From Caenorhabditis elegans (Eukaryota; Nematoda; Chromadorea; Rhabditida; Rhabditidae): DNA of 64,000 nt. Under the pieces are notes generated by a model that saw nothing but the letters and a program-made list of their open reading frames with translations, had not been told where the DNA came from and did no database searches. The translations under genes and the position numbers were made by a program. Within the stretch, counting starts at the first letter, position 1. Every line of letters begins with the position of its first letter. Below are positions 44,226 through 58,200 of the stretch, one piece after another. Location of the stretch: contig NC_003282.8 of the NCBI RefSeq assembly GCF_000002985.6, forward strand, positions 4,526,001 to 4,590,000. Direction: 5' to 3'.

Positions 44226-46242
44226 TCTCGTTTCTTTTTAACAAATTTTCATTTCAACATTGACCTTTAATTTTGAGGTATTTTAGGTAGGTAATGCAAG
44301 TTTCGTGGCCGAGAAAATCCTCGGCCACACGATCCCGTTTTTTTTTCGAAAAATCTGATTGAAAGAATTGAGAAAATTTTCAGAGTAATGTTGCGGAAAA
44401 AATAAAACTATTTTGATTTTTTTTTAGTCAAAGACACCTTTGCCCACTTTGCAAATTTTGCTCTTTTTGTTCGAAAATTTAGGTGGCAGATCGGCGAAAT
44501 CTATATTTCGGCCTAAGTCGGCCTATTTCTACCTAAAACCTACAGTAGTCTCTAGCCAAAAATGCCCGAGGCAGAGAACATGTTCAAGATATGTCTATGA
44601 ATATAGAGGTGTTGTTCCAAACTGCTACACTGCCTGCGTCTCTCCCACTCTCTCTCTCTCTCTCTCTAACATCTTTTGCTCACCTCCTCCTGCTCATTTT
44701 CAATCTTCCGTGTTTATGGGCTCGCGACATTTTAGCACATGCTGCTCAAGAAAGATTTATGTACGCGCAGTGCCCCCCTCCCCGAGTCTTCACAATTCAA
44801 TAGAGTTGCTTCTTCTTTTGCTTCGTCTTCTTCTACTTTTCTCGCACATCTTCTTCGCTCCCTGCTTTTCTCACCGCGTCTCCCGCGGAAGTGATCTAGA
44901 AGTTCGCGGCTGAAAGCACCCCCGGGGGAGATCCGATTACCGAATGCCTTTTTATTCGTCCATCTATATTTATTTGTGCTCTCGGCTTGGGTAGAAGTTG
45001 TTTTGTTTGCTTGTTTCTTTTTTTGTATTTTTCGTTGGAGTAGTTTTTGGAAACATAATTTTTTGGGGCATAATGAAAAGTAATAATTTCAAATCTAATT
45101 GATTACTATCCAAAAAACCTTCCGATTATTTTGAAGATAGTTCACAGCCTGTCAATGATTCCTAAATCTACTAGCTAGTAAATCAGTTATGGGTAAAGCA
45201 ATTTGGGAAAAGTTGAGTATCGTAAGTTAGGAAACCAAATACTATAATAAAGCTTTAAAAAAAGTGAATGTTTTTATTTAATTTACAGTCAAAAAGTGGT
45301 GAGAACTCGGTCAAATTGTAACTTTTTGATTTAGTACTAGTAACTGATTAATTTATTTTGGCGTTTACCTATTTAACAATTCAAGGTTGTTCTTTTTTCA
45401 AAAAAAAATTACAATTTTTAGGTCCGAGCCCAAAGCAAACGAAATTTTCAGTCAAATTCTATCTTAGCAGATTTTTTTCGAAAAAAAATTTCCGAGAAAT
45501 GCGGATTTTGTCTTTTGAATTTGGAGTTACCATGCATTTTATTAAATTTTTCAGCCAAATTATATAATTTTTCGAGATAAATGCCTGCTGAAAAAGTGCA
45601 TAGAAATCCAGAAAACATTAGAAAGAGTGGGCGTAAGCTTTTTTAAATAGAAGAAGCTGTGATTTTAGAAGATTAATATAGAATTTGGATTTCAGTACTA
45701 CTACTTCTTATCATTTCTGAATATTTTTTCTTTTAGTTTTATTAAAAATTTATTGATTAGAATTTGTTTTCTATTACTTTTTGGTTAAAATATTAAGATT
45801 TCTTGACGCCTGCGCCTGCCTTGTGCCTACCTGCGTGCCTGAAATTTTTCAATAATTCTTGGAAAATCGATATTTTTTAAAATGTGTTTGTGAAAAAGTA
45901 AATTGGAAAAACAATTAAAAATTAAAAATTTCTAGGAAAAAATTTTGGTTTTATTTTTTAATCTATTTGTGCTTTTTTGAATCGCTATAAAAATTTGAAC
46001 TTATTTTTGAATTTCTCAAAATTTCCTTTGTAGACTTTCTGTGATAAAATATCGATAGATTGAAAATTCTCCATAATTTGATGTAACAAAATAGGCAATA
46101 GGCAGGCACGCAGGCATGTAAAATTATAGAAAAACACCTAGAAAAGTAACTTTTATCTGAAGATCTTAACAATATCTATATTTAATTATCTTCAAACTTA
46201 CCCAGCTCACCTTAAAATCTTCTAATTCTCAATGTTTTTCAG

Positions 46243-49200
46243 CCGAATGCATACCTAGTATCACCATCGGAGCGTCGAATCCCGTGTATGGGAAGTCGCC
46301 AATCAACGGTCGAAATGAGTCGGTGAGTCGTTTCTTTTCATCAAGAAAAGGGGGTATATCTTGGCGCGGCGGGAAGTGATGAAAGAGCCATCAATTCCCG
46401 TGAGAATTCAAAAACTTAGTGGCTCCAGTGAAGAAGAAGAAGCATGGCTTTCATTTTTGCTGGATTTCCATTTTTCATCAACATTTTTTATCAACTCACC
46501 CTCGTTCGATTATCAAATTAGGAGGGCTCCAGTTTTCAGACTGCGTGGCCTAGAAAAGTTTTACGTGGCTTAGAAATTCAATTTTTGTGCTTAAGGTTTC
46601 TGGGAAATTTCCGAATAACTTTATTCTAAAAAAGGATTTGGCAACCTCGGCCATCTCGCCGTCCTCCTCTCAATCGGCTTTACGTGGCTTAGGAAGTATT
46701 TTATGGCCTAGAAAATGTCTTGCGTGACCTAAAAATTCTTTTCTAGAGTGAAAGAGTTTCCACATTGGTTCGGCCACGTGGTGAGTAGCCTGAAATTTCT
46801 AAGTGTTTTACCACTTCAAACCTGTCAAAGAAAACAAAGAACCGCCCGTGATCCGCAAAACTTTGAAGATGTTTCGAGACTAGGCCTAGGACTAGGACAA
46901 GGCCGCCACGTGGTAACAATTTTCTGATGGCCTAGAATCCCCTTCCAGCCATTCCTGCGTTTCTAAGTCTAAATAATTTTCTGACACTTTCCTCGGTGGC
47001 CTATGTAGTTTCCTCCCAAAACTCAAAATCCACGTGGGACATTAATTTCTGAACCGGATCCCACTGAAAGCTTCTGCACCACACACACCCGACGACAGAA
47101 AGAGTCTGTGCATAATTCACGAAAAACTGAGAGCCGTCCGTCCACAGAAGCAGCGTCGTGCTGGCTGGGTGTGTATGTGCTCTGAGAGCCCACCACCACA
47201 TCTATACCAACCCATTTTTCTCGTTGTGTTGCCCCATACTCTATATTTACATACCTTTTCTCCACATATTTTTTCAGTACGTAGGACTTTTCACCTGTGT
47301 TGACTGCTAGTGGAAAACTCATTTTCGGTGGTGTGCTGTGGTTTCGGCATTAATTTTTAGGCTCTTATTGTTTTTTCTCAGTTTTTTTTCAATTCTGGAT
47401 TTTTAAAGATATTTATCTCATATTCGTAGCGCTTAAATTTTTGGGAAAAAACATTTATTCGCTATAATTTTCATTCAAAATTATCTGATCAAAAGTCTAT
47501 GATTATTGATAGCAATACGCTCTGTTACTTTCTGGTACAGTATCCCCAAAAATTTGCGCGTCAAATATGATGCATACTACCCGTGAACAACACAGTATAC
47601 GATAATCGTTTTTATTTCAAATCGCTTCTAGACACTTTTTTCCAAAAACTAAGGGCCCCTCATGAATATTGGTTTTTCGAAATTCGCTGCGAGACCCATT
47701 AAACATCTCACACTCAAATGTTGGGGAAAGCCAAAATATAGCTTTTACCACATGGCCTAAAAAAAGAAAAACCTCGGCCACGAGTTTATCCTCTGTTCTT
47801 CACCACAAAACCTATTTCATTGGAGTTTAGGAGATTTCTACAGATATTTTTTTCCAATTTGAAAAAGGGTGGTCACACTTCTCCATCTTCCTGACCATAT
47901 AACAAAGACAAATATAAATCATTTTTTGCTGCGTGGCCTAGAAAGTAAGAAACTTCGGCCACCCTCCATATAATAAAAACGGTTCATTTTCTTGAAAATA
48001 GGCCTCAGAGAAAAGCTAGGCTATCATACTTTCCCGCGGCCACGTGCCAAAGTTCGATTGTTCTCAAATAACAAACGTTCGGAAACTTGCCAAAAATAGC
48101 CAAAAAAAGTCAATTTTTTAGACGGTGGCCGAACTTTCATTTTCTAAAAGACATGAAATACATATAAGAAGCAAAAGAAAACGGAGAAGAAGTCCATTTG
48201 AATGGTTGACTAATTGCTAGAACATTCACACTTTCTCTGCGTCTCTCACTCTCTCACTCTCTCGAGCTTCTACTGCCGAGTGTGCTAATTTATGTGGCAC
48301 ACGCCTTGAAAAGAGAGGGACTTTTTCGATGACAATCTTACAACAAATTGAAGAATTATGAATGGAAAAAAGCGGAGAAAAGCTGGGAAAAGGGACCCTC
48401 CGAGAAGCTAGAAGCATCTCCGAAAAAAGTGTGAGAATATGAAATTGGAGACGACGGAAATATTGGGCAGTGTGTTGGCTTTCACACCAATTGATTCATT
48501 TCCACGACCTCCTTTTCTTTCCAAAAAGCTCATTTTTACGACTCTTTTAATTTTCCAAATTTCCAATTTTCGCCATAGAAACAGACAGACTTTTGGGTGG
48601 CTGACTGGCAGATTTTCATTCGATTAGACTTTTTTGTTGCGCAGTTTTTTCTCCTGCTTTTTTTTTTGGAAACTTGTCAAACCAGATTAACCATGAACGG
48701 GGCTGAAATAGAGCAAAAAACACGTTTTAAAAAGTGCAGATGTCTAGAAAATCTTGAATTTTTGGGTAAATTGTTTTATTTTTTGCTTGAAAATTAGGAT
48801 ATCCTCAATAAAAATCGTAATGATCTAATATAACTGTTTACAATTTTTTATCTAATTTCTGAATGTTTTTTTTTTAACTAAAAAAATTACAAAGTTGTGG
48901 ATGTAGTTCTTTTCGTTTTTTTAATTGAAAAAATTGCAAAAATTAAAAAATGTTAACTGAATTTATTAGCTAAAGTTCACGTGGTGTCAGAATGTCTCAT
49001 TTCGGCTTGATCTACGTAGATCTACAAAAAACGCGGGAGAAGAGACGCAGAGTGCCGTGATGGGACAGCCTGGTACCTCGTGAAAGTTCAAGAAGATAAA
49101 AAAGCTGATCTACGAGAAGAATTTGTTTTTAAAAAAAGTTATTTGATTTTTTGAAATATACTTTAGTGTTTCGTTTTTACATAAAATTTCCAATATATTC

Positions 49201-52200
49201 TTAACATGCGTTTTAACAAGTACGGTATATGCTACCCCCAATTTTTCAACAATTTTACACGACAATGTGCCGCTCAGAAAAAAGGCGGTGCGTCAGTTAG
49301 ACCACAGACAAAACTAAAATTCAAATTTGTCCACGGGTAGTACACCGACGCGTCGCAGGTTTGCAAAACTAGCTGTTTCTGTTTTGGTAGTACACTCATA
49401 TGTACTTATTTTCCAAAAATAATTAACTATAGGATTAAAAAAAAATATTTTGGAGTGATAAAAAAAACGAATCGTAAAATACTTATAAATTTTTTTCAAT
49501 TGAAATATAAAATTTCTAACTTCTTTAACCTTTGCTTTTTGTGATTCAATTTCTTGTAAACTAACCTCAATTCCTCAGTTCTTCGAAACCTTTGAACCAT
49601 TTTCTTCCGTTCTTCTACATATAATATCAAGTTACCCTTTCTACCAACAACTTCCGTTGTTTTAGATTACCCCCATCCCCCTGTTACATGCCGTATTGAC
49701 ACATATCATCATTCCACATTCATTCAATGGAAGTCTTATCGACTCTCATTTTCCCATGGAGGCGGTAAGTAATTATGCTCGGCTTTTTTTTGGGGGGAAA
49801 ATGATATCTGTCATATCTCTCTCCCTGTGTTTATTATAATATCCCCCTTATATATCTACTACAACTACGTTTCGGCTCGTCAATTTTCTCTCGCTCGTTT
49901 TGCACACACGCGAAAAGAGCACAAGCGCGCACACATCAAAAAGAAATAATCGGACAGCAGCGAAAACGGCGACAAAAAGACTTTTCTTAAAGCCTCCTCA
50001 AACCCTCCGTCACTTTTTTTTTCTCGGCCAATTCAAAATCTGAAGGAGGAAAAGGCAATTTTTTTGTCTCATTTGATTTTCTGAACGCTTTCTTATTTGT
50101 TGCCAATGGAGCCGAGCACTTCATCTTCTTCTTCGTCTCCAGCCCGGTTGGTTTTAGTATAGACAATTTAGACGTTTGGACATCAAACTTTGTATCCCCT
50201 TTTATGAACGCGCTTGAGTTAAGGTCCTTGAAATATAAAACGTTTGTTCAAAACTGTTCAGTCAGCGCTCTCCCCTCGCACACACTCTCTCACCGTTGAA
50301 AGTCAGTTTTTTTGGAAATTTCCTAGTTATTTTTGATTTTAATGGATTCTGCTAAAAAGGAAAGCGTATACGGCCTGGAGAAAATTTACAAAAGTTCGAG
50401 GCTTTTCCAAAAAAATTACCTCATCTCTATTAGTCATGCTCTTCAGGTTTAGAGGCTCACAATAGGGGTGGGTGGCAATTGCCGTTCGGCAATTTTTTTT
50501 CTATAAATTTGGCAAATCGGCAAATTGCCGGTTTTACGATTTACCGATTTGCCGGAAATGTTCATTTCTGGAAATTTGCCAACTTGCCGTTTGCCGAACA
50601 TCAATTTGCCGGAAGTTTTTAGAGGGATTTTTTATAAGATGGGAACACTTAGAACTGTACCTTTTTGAAACTTTTTTCCCTCTTTTTCTTGATGTTTTCA
50701 TAGAATTTACTTACTTTTCAAAATAGATGTAGGAACATTCATAGGATGCGTACATTTTTGCCGATTAAAATTGAAATTATTAAACTTCCAAAAAAACTGT
50801 ACAAAACCACAATTTGCCGAAAATGTTCGGCAAATTCGACAGTACAGTTTTCTAAAAATTTTTGACTTCACAAAAATTTGGTTGAAAGAAAATGTTCTTG
50901 AACTATTGCAAAAAAAACCTTCAAATCCGCAGAGTAATTCCTAAAAACGACGCGCCAAGATTTTGACAAATTGCTCGTCGTCAACTCCCCGCACATTTTT
51001 GGGTATCCCCTTCTCCTCCATTGTTCGCTTTTTTTGTTTTACTGGCTCAACATTCTTCAAAACTTCGAATCCTTCTAGAAAAAACAAGACAAAAGAGAGT
51101 GAGTGATAGAAAAAAGTTCAACTTTTCAAGTTGAGTACTTGAGTCCTTTTGAAGCAAGAAAAAAAAAAAAAGGAGGAATTGGAAATGAGAAATGAGACAA
51201 CTGAGATTGTGTCACTCTGTTTTTTTTTGCAAGAAAAGAGCCAAAGAGTACTGTAGTTTTTGAGCAAACTTAGGTTTTCAGTGAATTTTTGAAACTTTTT
51301 TTTTTCAAAATAGAATTCCAAAAATATATTGTACTTTCGAATTTGCGTCATAACTCCACGAAAATCCATTCCAAAAATTGGCCGAAATGTACTTTTTTGA
51401 GACTCAGAAATGTAGGACGTAGCTACTCAAGCTCCGCCTATTTATTGTTCGCGGTATCATTTTATCTTCTTTTCTTTTTGTTCAATGGGAACATACACCT
51501 TGTATCGGATTTCCTTGTACTTAAAGGGTTTTTTGGATATTTTAGCCAAAAAGTGTAACGGGAAAAAATTGATTCAATGTAAAACAACTTGGAAAAAATT
51601 ATCAATTTTCAAAATTTCTAGACTTTTTCATATTATTCTTAGGAATTTTTTTACAGTTTTTAACTTTGGAAAAGGATCTCAAAATATTAAATGTGTTAAG
51701 CAAGAAAAGTCGATAATCGGCTCCGCCAATTTCTTGGCTGTTTACATTTTTCGATTTTTGAGTAAGGTCATAAAAATGTTACTGTTTAGAAAGGTTGCAC
51801 TTGCAAGTTATAAATTATTTTTAAGCTTGGCTACAAAAGAGGAAATTTGGGGAAAAAATTGAAAATTTCACCAAAATTTACTGTAAATTCTTAAAAACCC
51901 AATCATATTATTTTCAGAAACAAATCAATAATCCGATCATCATCAAGCGGATCATATCCGTACCCAAGAACACATACCACACTAATGGTAATCCCATCAA
52001 ATCGGCCACCTCCACCACCACAGCCAGTCAAGATGTTTACGGTGAGCCACCAACACTCTCTTCAAAATAAGAAAGTCATAAAAGCAGTGCACAGTGCTTT
52101 TTACGACCACCTCGTTTTGTTCAGTTTTGTGTTTTCCTATTTTTTTCCGCCTCTATTCCTTTTTGACTTGAGTCAATTTTGAGCTTTTTCCTCCTTTTCC

Positions 52201-55200
52201 TCTCTGCTCGACTCAGTATCACTCGGGCTCCGGTCGCCAGAGCAACCGAGACTTTATTGACGAGCTAGACACCCCCTGTCACTCAACACAAAAAAGACAC
52301 CTGTTGTTGCAAAATGGTGTTCGGGTTCCTCAAGGTGTCCGCGGTTTTTCCATCAATTACTTTACTTTTTGATTTTCAGGGTGTTCGTCGGCGTCCACCG
52401 TTGAATCGGGCGTGTCCGCCGATTCCGGAGAGCAAAAGTAACGAGTCGATTATGAGTCATGCTTCTAGGATATCTGAGGTGAGCATTTTTTTCTGGAAAA
52501 GTAAAACAGAAATCATGTTAAAATTCAATTTTTTTTTAATTCTGGAAAAATTCAAGTACGCCTTAATATGACCCCACCGCTAAGCCTACGCCTAAGCCAA
52601 AGCCTAAGACTAAGCGGCTCACACGTAATCTGTGGAACATTTTTGCTCTTGGCAAATTTTTGATACCAATTAAAAATACCGCAGTTATGATTTGTAACAT
52701 TAAAGACCCTTCAAATTATCATTACTTGAAAACTACCTATACTCAAAAAATGTCATCATAAAATGCTCTTTTCTCTAATTTCCAGCACCAAAAAGCAGCA
52801 GCGGCTGCCGCAGCAACATCTGAAACAACAACAGGTGACCTTGTTATCGAGAACCGCAACGTAGTTGATGTGCTCCATCGACTTGATGCCAACTCAAATG
52901 TAAGTCATATATGTCCCTTGCCCATCAATTCGCCACCCAAAACCACTATGATTAATTCGTCGACTGCACGTTTTCTGGCTCACACGCTCCCCCGTTTCTT
53001 TCCTGGGGCTCCTCATCGTCTTCCATTTCTTTTTTTCTGTCGCCTCCTATTGACACACAAGAATGAGCGCGGAATAAATGTTACATAAAATTTGCATTTC
53101 ATTTTCATTTTCTGTTTAATCAGATACTTTCTGAGTTACTCTTTCCGTTTTGAAAGAATTGCTAGAAAATTTTGGATATTGACAGACAGGCATAATTATA
53201 GGCCTACTTGCCTGCCTGTCTATTACATTGTAAAGTGTAGATTTACCTGAGTACGGCAGGCAAAAAACTGAACAGTGTGTTGTCATGCTTCACCGCGCTT
53301 AAAGTCAGGTGCCGGCTACCTTGAAGCTTTGCAGGCGTAACTTGCCTTGAAGGTAGGTCTAGGTCACTTTGAAGGCAGGCCTAGACTGTTTTTAAGGCAG
53401 ACAGGCTTCGCCGGTTGCTTTGATGGACTTTAAGGCAGGCATACGTTTCCATGAAGATAAGCGTAGATTACCTAGGTCGCCTTAAAAGTAGGCAGGGGTA
53501 GGTAGTCTTGAAGGAAGGTGTATACGCTTACTTTGGAAGTGGGCAAAGGTCGCAGTGAAGGTAAGCGTAGGCCGCCTTGAAGGCAGGAGTAGGTTGCCTG
53601 CGAAGAGAGGCGTAGGTAGCCTTGAAGGCAGTCGTATGCTGCTTCTAAGGCAGGAGTAGGTAACTTCAAATTCACGCAAACGGCCATTCCTAGGTCAGAA
53701 CTATGCTGCAAAACTGCATTTTTCTGCTTAAACTACTGAAATTTCGAGAAAAAAGCTGCACAACCATGTTTCTGAACTATTTAAAACTTCCCATATTTTC
53801 GAAAAGTAACTCTATATGTGATTTTCGATGCAGCAGAAGCAGCGACTTGTATGCCTTTTCAGGAATAGTTGAGAATAGAAGCAGAAACAAGATAAGTTTT
53901 GGCGTGTCGCAAATTCACCCAGGGGACCATTCAATTTCATGTTTGTCCCCCCTTCTCTGCTTCTTCATTCCTTGATTGTCCCCCACCACCACCGCCACCG
54001 CCGTCGGCTCTTGAATTTTACACCAGTGACACACGCCGACTACTTGCACTTTTCCACCCCAATTCATTCATTTATTTTTCTCTGTTCCAGATCGCTTTGC
54101 CACCGAGCAGCAACATCAGAAAGTCGAAGGAGAAGAAGGCGAAAATGTCGTCGACGCCGCGGAGCCCGTTGATGAGCATGGCGAACAGTGTGAAGAGCAA
54201 ACTCACGAAAATCACGCATTTGGGCAGAAGCAGCAACGAGAGCAGTGGCTCTTCGTCGAATATCAAAACAAGTCAAAGCTTTTCGGGGTTGGTTTTTTAA
54301 TTTTTTTTTGTCTCTTCTTGATTTAAAAATATTTCAAATTCGAACAACTTTAAATTTTTGAAAAAATCTAAATACTATCAAAACATAATAATCGACCTGC
54401 TAACTTTGCAAAAGACACCGAAAAAGTGGTGAAGCGTCGATAAAATTCGTGGCAAAGGATACAAAAACTGGCATATTTTTGCTAGGAGATTGACGAGCTT
54501 GTTCCAAATTATTATAATTTTGATGCCAAATATTCTTGACTTATTTATTTGTTTTCTTGAGCCAGTTGAAATTGCCGGAATACAACAAAACGGGAAATAT
54601 GACAAATCGAATTTCGAATTTTGAACATTCAAATTTGGAAATTTTTGTTTTGAAACATGACATTTAAATGTTTTAGGGATGACCAAAATGTTTTAAAATT
54701 TAGTTTTCGAGAAAATAGATGTGCTATTAAAATTTGCTGAAATAACACATTTTCCTGGCCCCAAACTCCTGCTGCAATATATTTTTATCGGAAAATAGAC
54801 TGCTCTGCATTTAAATAGGTGTTAGTTTCCCACAAAGGCCACCCCCACGTCATTTTCATCGAGAGCTGGAGCAAGGGCAGCTTCATGCATTTATTCCGTC
54901 GATTCTCGAGCTTTTATTTCTCTGACCAAACGGCGCTTTTTACTACATAATAATGAGGCCTAACTTTATGTTTTTTCGGAGAAAAAAATAGTTTGCTCAC
55001 GGAAAAGAGCAATTACCCAAGTGAACGATGACACGAAAACCAAAAACATTCGGTTTTTTGACGACTGGAACCACTTTTCTTGTTTTGTTCCTTCCTCCGG
55101 CTCCAAAAAAGAGCACAAGTGTCTCTGGCTATAAGCTCCTCACCGTCAATGATATATTCGAGAGGAAGAAGCTGACTTATGCAAGTGTGTCATCCATAAG

Positions 55201-58200
55201 CCCTTGCTTCTTCTTCTTCTTTCTTTCATCCCTTTTTCTCGGAGATTTTTGTGTTGTTGTGCTTTGTCGCTTTTCTTCAAAAGTTTCTTGACGTTTTTGT
55301 CAAACATGTTCGCCGCTTTGTTTTGCGGCAAAACTTTCAGATAAATGTCTATGTTTTTTTGCAGAATCCGTCAACCAAAGCAAATTCCAAAACGGATTGA
55401 TCAGAACGCGAATCGGGTTATTAAATCATCGTCTATGGAAGTACCCTCCACGTCGAAGGTGAGCTAAATTTCCAGTTTTTCTGAAGTTTTACGAAAACCC
55501 GGGAGCATATAGCTTGCTGATAATTAATTCAATGATAAAAACGCTTATGTTTTGGCAAAAGGCGTGGGTGTAGGCGTGAAGCAGGCGGAGTTCGCCTTGT
55601 AGGCAGGCCGGTAGGCCGTGTTAAGATGATCTCATGCTATTGCAACAATACGAAATACTCTACAAAGTGCCCGTATTGTGCAAATTTTTGAACCCCCCCC
55701 CCCCCTTTGATCAAAATATTCAAATCTGAAATTCGTCTAAAATTATTTGAAATTAACATTTGTTTCAAAATTTGGAATTATGTAGAAATCTGGAATTGTC
55801 GGAGAATCTTTAACATTCTGCGTCTACCCTAGCACCATCTATGTAGATCAATAAACCCGCCATCCTGAAAAAGTTCAAAAAGCAATACATTCAAAATTGC
55901 AGGTGTGCATTCCTCAAGACCCGACTCCACTGATAGACGACAAAATCGAGGAAATCTCAGAAGCCGGTTTGATTTCGAAAAGTGAAATGGCACCTCCAAA
56001 ACCGAAAGAGCACGTTTGTGTGAAGCTGGAAGAAGATGTGCTCGTTGTGACCAAAGAATTTGATGAGCGGTATCCGGGGTAGGCTAGAATTTTATATTCT
56101 AAACATACAAAAAAACAAAATGTTATATTTCAGCCAAAAAAGGTCTGCAAGTCCAGATGTCCCAATGGTGGAGGAAAGCCAAACCATGTCGGAGGTGGAT
56201 CAGCTTCCATCGGAGCAAGTTGCTGAGACTTTTTCTGAGGATAACGTGAATGAGCTGGACAATAATGCGAATCAAAAGACACCTGGACCAGTTCGCAGGA
56301 TCATTCAGGAGACAACAACCACTACAATAACCACGACTACATTCGATAGTCCGATTCCGATTATTGAAAAGATGGAGGTAGAAAGACCAGAAGAAGCGGA
56401 AGATGTTATCGTGATAGAAGCTCCGGAACCTGTTCAGCCTCCTATTCCGAGCCCAAAAAAGGAAAGATTCACATCACCGGAAAGATATATCCTCCTCGTC
56501 AAAACCCCAGAAGCATTGCGGAAGCATCGAACTCTGACGATTGGAGAGAAGGATCCAACGGAAGTTGACACTGAAGAAAAGATCCAGTACACGCGGTTGG
56601 AAACTGTAAAGTTCAAGGAAGTGAAGGAGAAGGTCAAGTATGAGGAGCCGGTGCCGAAGGAGAAGTTCATACTGACAATGAAGACTCCAGAAGCTATCCG
56701 AAGACACCATACTTTTACGATACGAGACAAGTCACCTGAGGAGATGAACAAGATCACGAAGATAACAAAATCCCAGTCAGATGTTCATGTTAGTAAGAGA
56801 GCAGCGAAGAAGTTGGTCAAACAAGCGTCGGAGCCAGAGAGACGGGATTTATTCGAGGAGAAGGAGGATGTGGTGCCCGAGCCAAAGTTTGTAATAGTTA
56901 TGAAAACTCCGGAATGTCTTCGGAGACATCACACCTTTACTATAGGAGATCGTCCGAAAAGCCCGGATTATCCTTATATTGAAGAAGGCGAGATCACGGA
57001 ACCAATTGCAACGATCGGACCACCAGCTGATCGGAGGAAGAAGGAAGAAGCAAAGGAGAGAAAGAAGAGGGAATGGGAAGAATATGAGACGCCGCCGAAG
57101 GAGAAGTTCATATTAACAACGACGACTCCTTTGGCTATCCGGAAGTATCAGACATTTGTTGTGGAACCTAAAGATGAGAAGACAGCACTTCCACAATCAG
57201 CAAGTGCAGATGCAGTGATGTTGGCAAAGAAGGGAAAAGTGCAGAGAAGTGAGTCGACGGATTCAAAGAAACATAGCTATTTGCGTCGTCTTCAATTCGA
57301 ATTGTTCCGAGGACGAAGCAGGGAACGCAAATCGGAAAAGCAGGAGAAACGACAGAAATCGTTGGATGAACGGAAGCCCGAGTCGGCACAGAAGTACATC
57401 CTCTCGACGACAACGCCGATAATGATGCGGAAGTATCAGACGTTTGCGATCGTCGACGGCGGAAAATCGAGGGACATAGGAGCAGACACAAATTTGCAGT
57501 CAATTGCGTCGGCTTATCAGCAGAAGGATATGTCGTTTGATGAAGAGAAGACAACGTCGCCTGTTAGGACATCGGACTTTTATTCGATTACCGCGACTAC
57601 TCCGTTGGCGAAGCGGAGGGTTGTTGTAGAAGGTATGCACATCTTGCTCTACTTTGACGGCTCATATCGCGGTGGTCTTCATTTTTATCAAAAAACTTTC
57701 AACAGCCAAAATACAGAGAAATAGTTTGCGCGTTTTTCGTCAGTTAAGACTTTTTTGATACAACAAGACCCCACCGAATTATGGGTTGTTAAAGTTGAGC
57801 CAGAAAAATAGCGAAAATACGGTTTTTTGCCGAGCCAGATTTGGAGTTTTATCATTTACAATACCACATTTTTTTTAATTTTAAATTAATTTTAAAACAT
57901 GAAATTTTTCTGAAAACTCGTTGAGAATTAAGAAAAATGAAAAATATTTATTTCTAAGTACGATAGAGTTTTTATCGCCTCGAGACCTATCTGAAAAAAA
58001 CCCGTGCACCTGTAAGTGCGGATTTAGAAAAAACTGGAATTACGATTTATTAATTAATTACAGTTCTCGGTCTCGAAGCAACTGGAAAAAATAAGAAAAA
58101 AATGTGCTCCTTGAAGAAGTACTGTAGTACTTCACTGCTCAATTTCCTTTTTTGTACTTTTTTTTAAATAAAAAACTGTAAAACAAAAATTATACTCCAA

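Larger units (their letters stand above)
41325..46242. other. Long gene-poor stretch, probably intronic to the Ig-EGF/long locus
   Basis: About 4.9 kb upstream of the exon at 46243. It contains a GCCTAA tract (42374-42424), a GT-rich run (42961-42978), a CTCTCTCT run (44648-44670) and AGGCAGG fragments. Candidate coding pieces are an orphan minus-strand frame at 41850-42035 and a possible first exon at 42841-42894; everything else looks non-coding. Pyrimidine-rich GTCTCTCCC segments near 44640 look promoter-like for worms, but this is weak evidence. Confidence 0.5.

Noticed and set aside
44440..44913. 157-codon plus-strand frame
   Set aside because: Includes a CT-dinucleotide run read as LSLSLS and pyrimidine-rich promoter-like DNA; no domain or phase link.
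47001..47322. 66- and 99-codon minus-strand frames
   Set aside because: Two frames are open together in a compositionally biased stretch without start context, splice sites or motif.
53472..53711. Minus-strand frames of 65 and 79 codons
   Set aside because: They are translations of the CTTGAAGGCAGGCGTAGG repeat block.
56434..57554. Minus-strand frames of 78-128 codons
   Set aside because: Antisense shadows of the 1.5-kb exon of the long gene, which is in phase with its neighbours.
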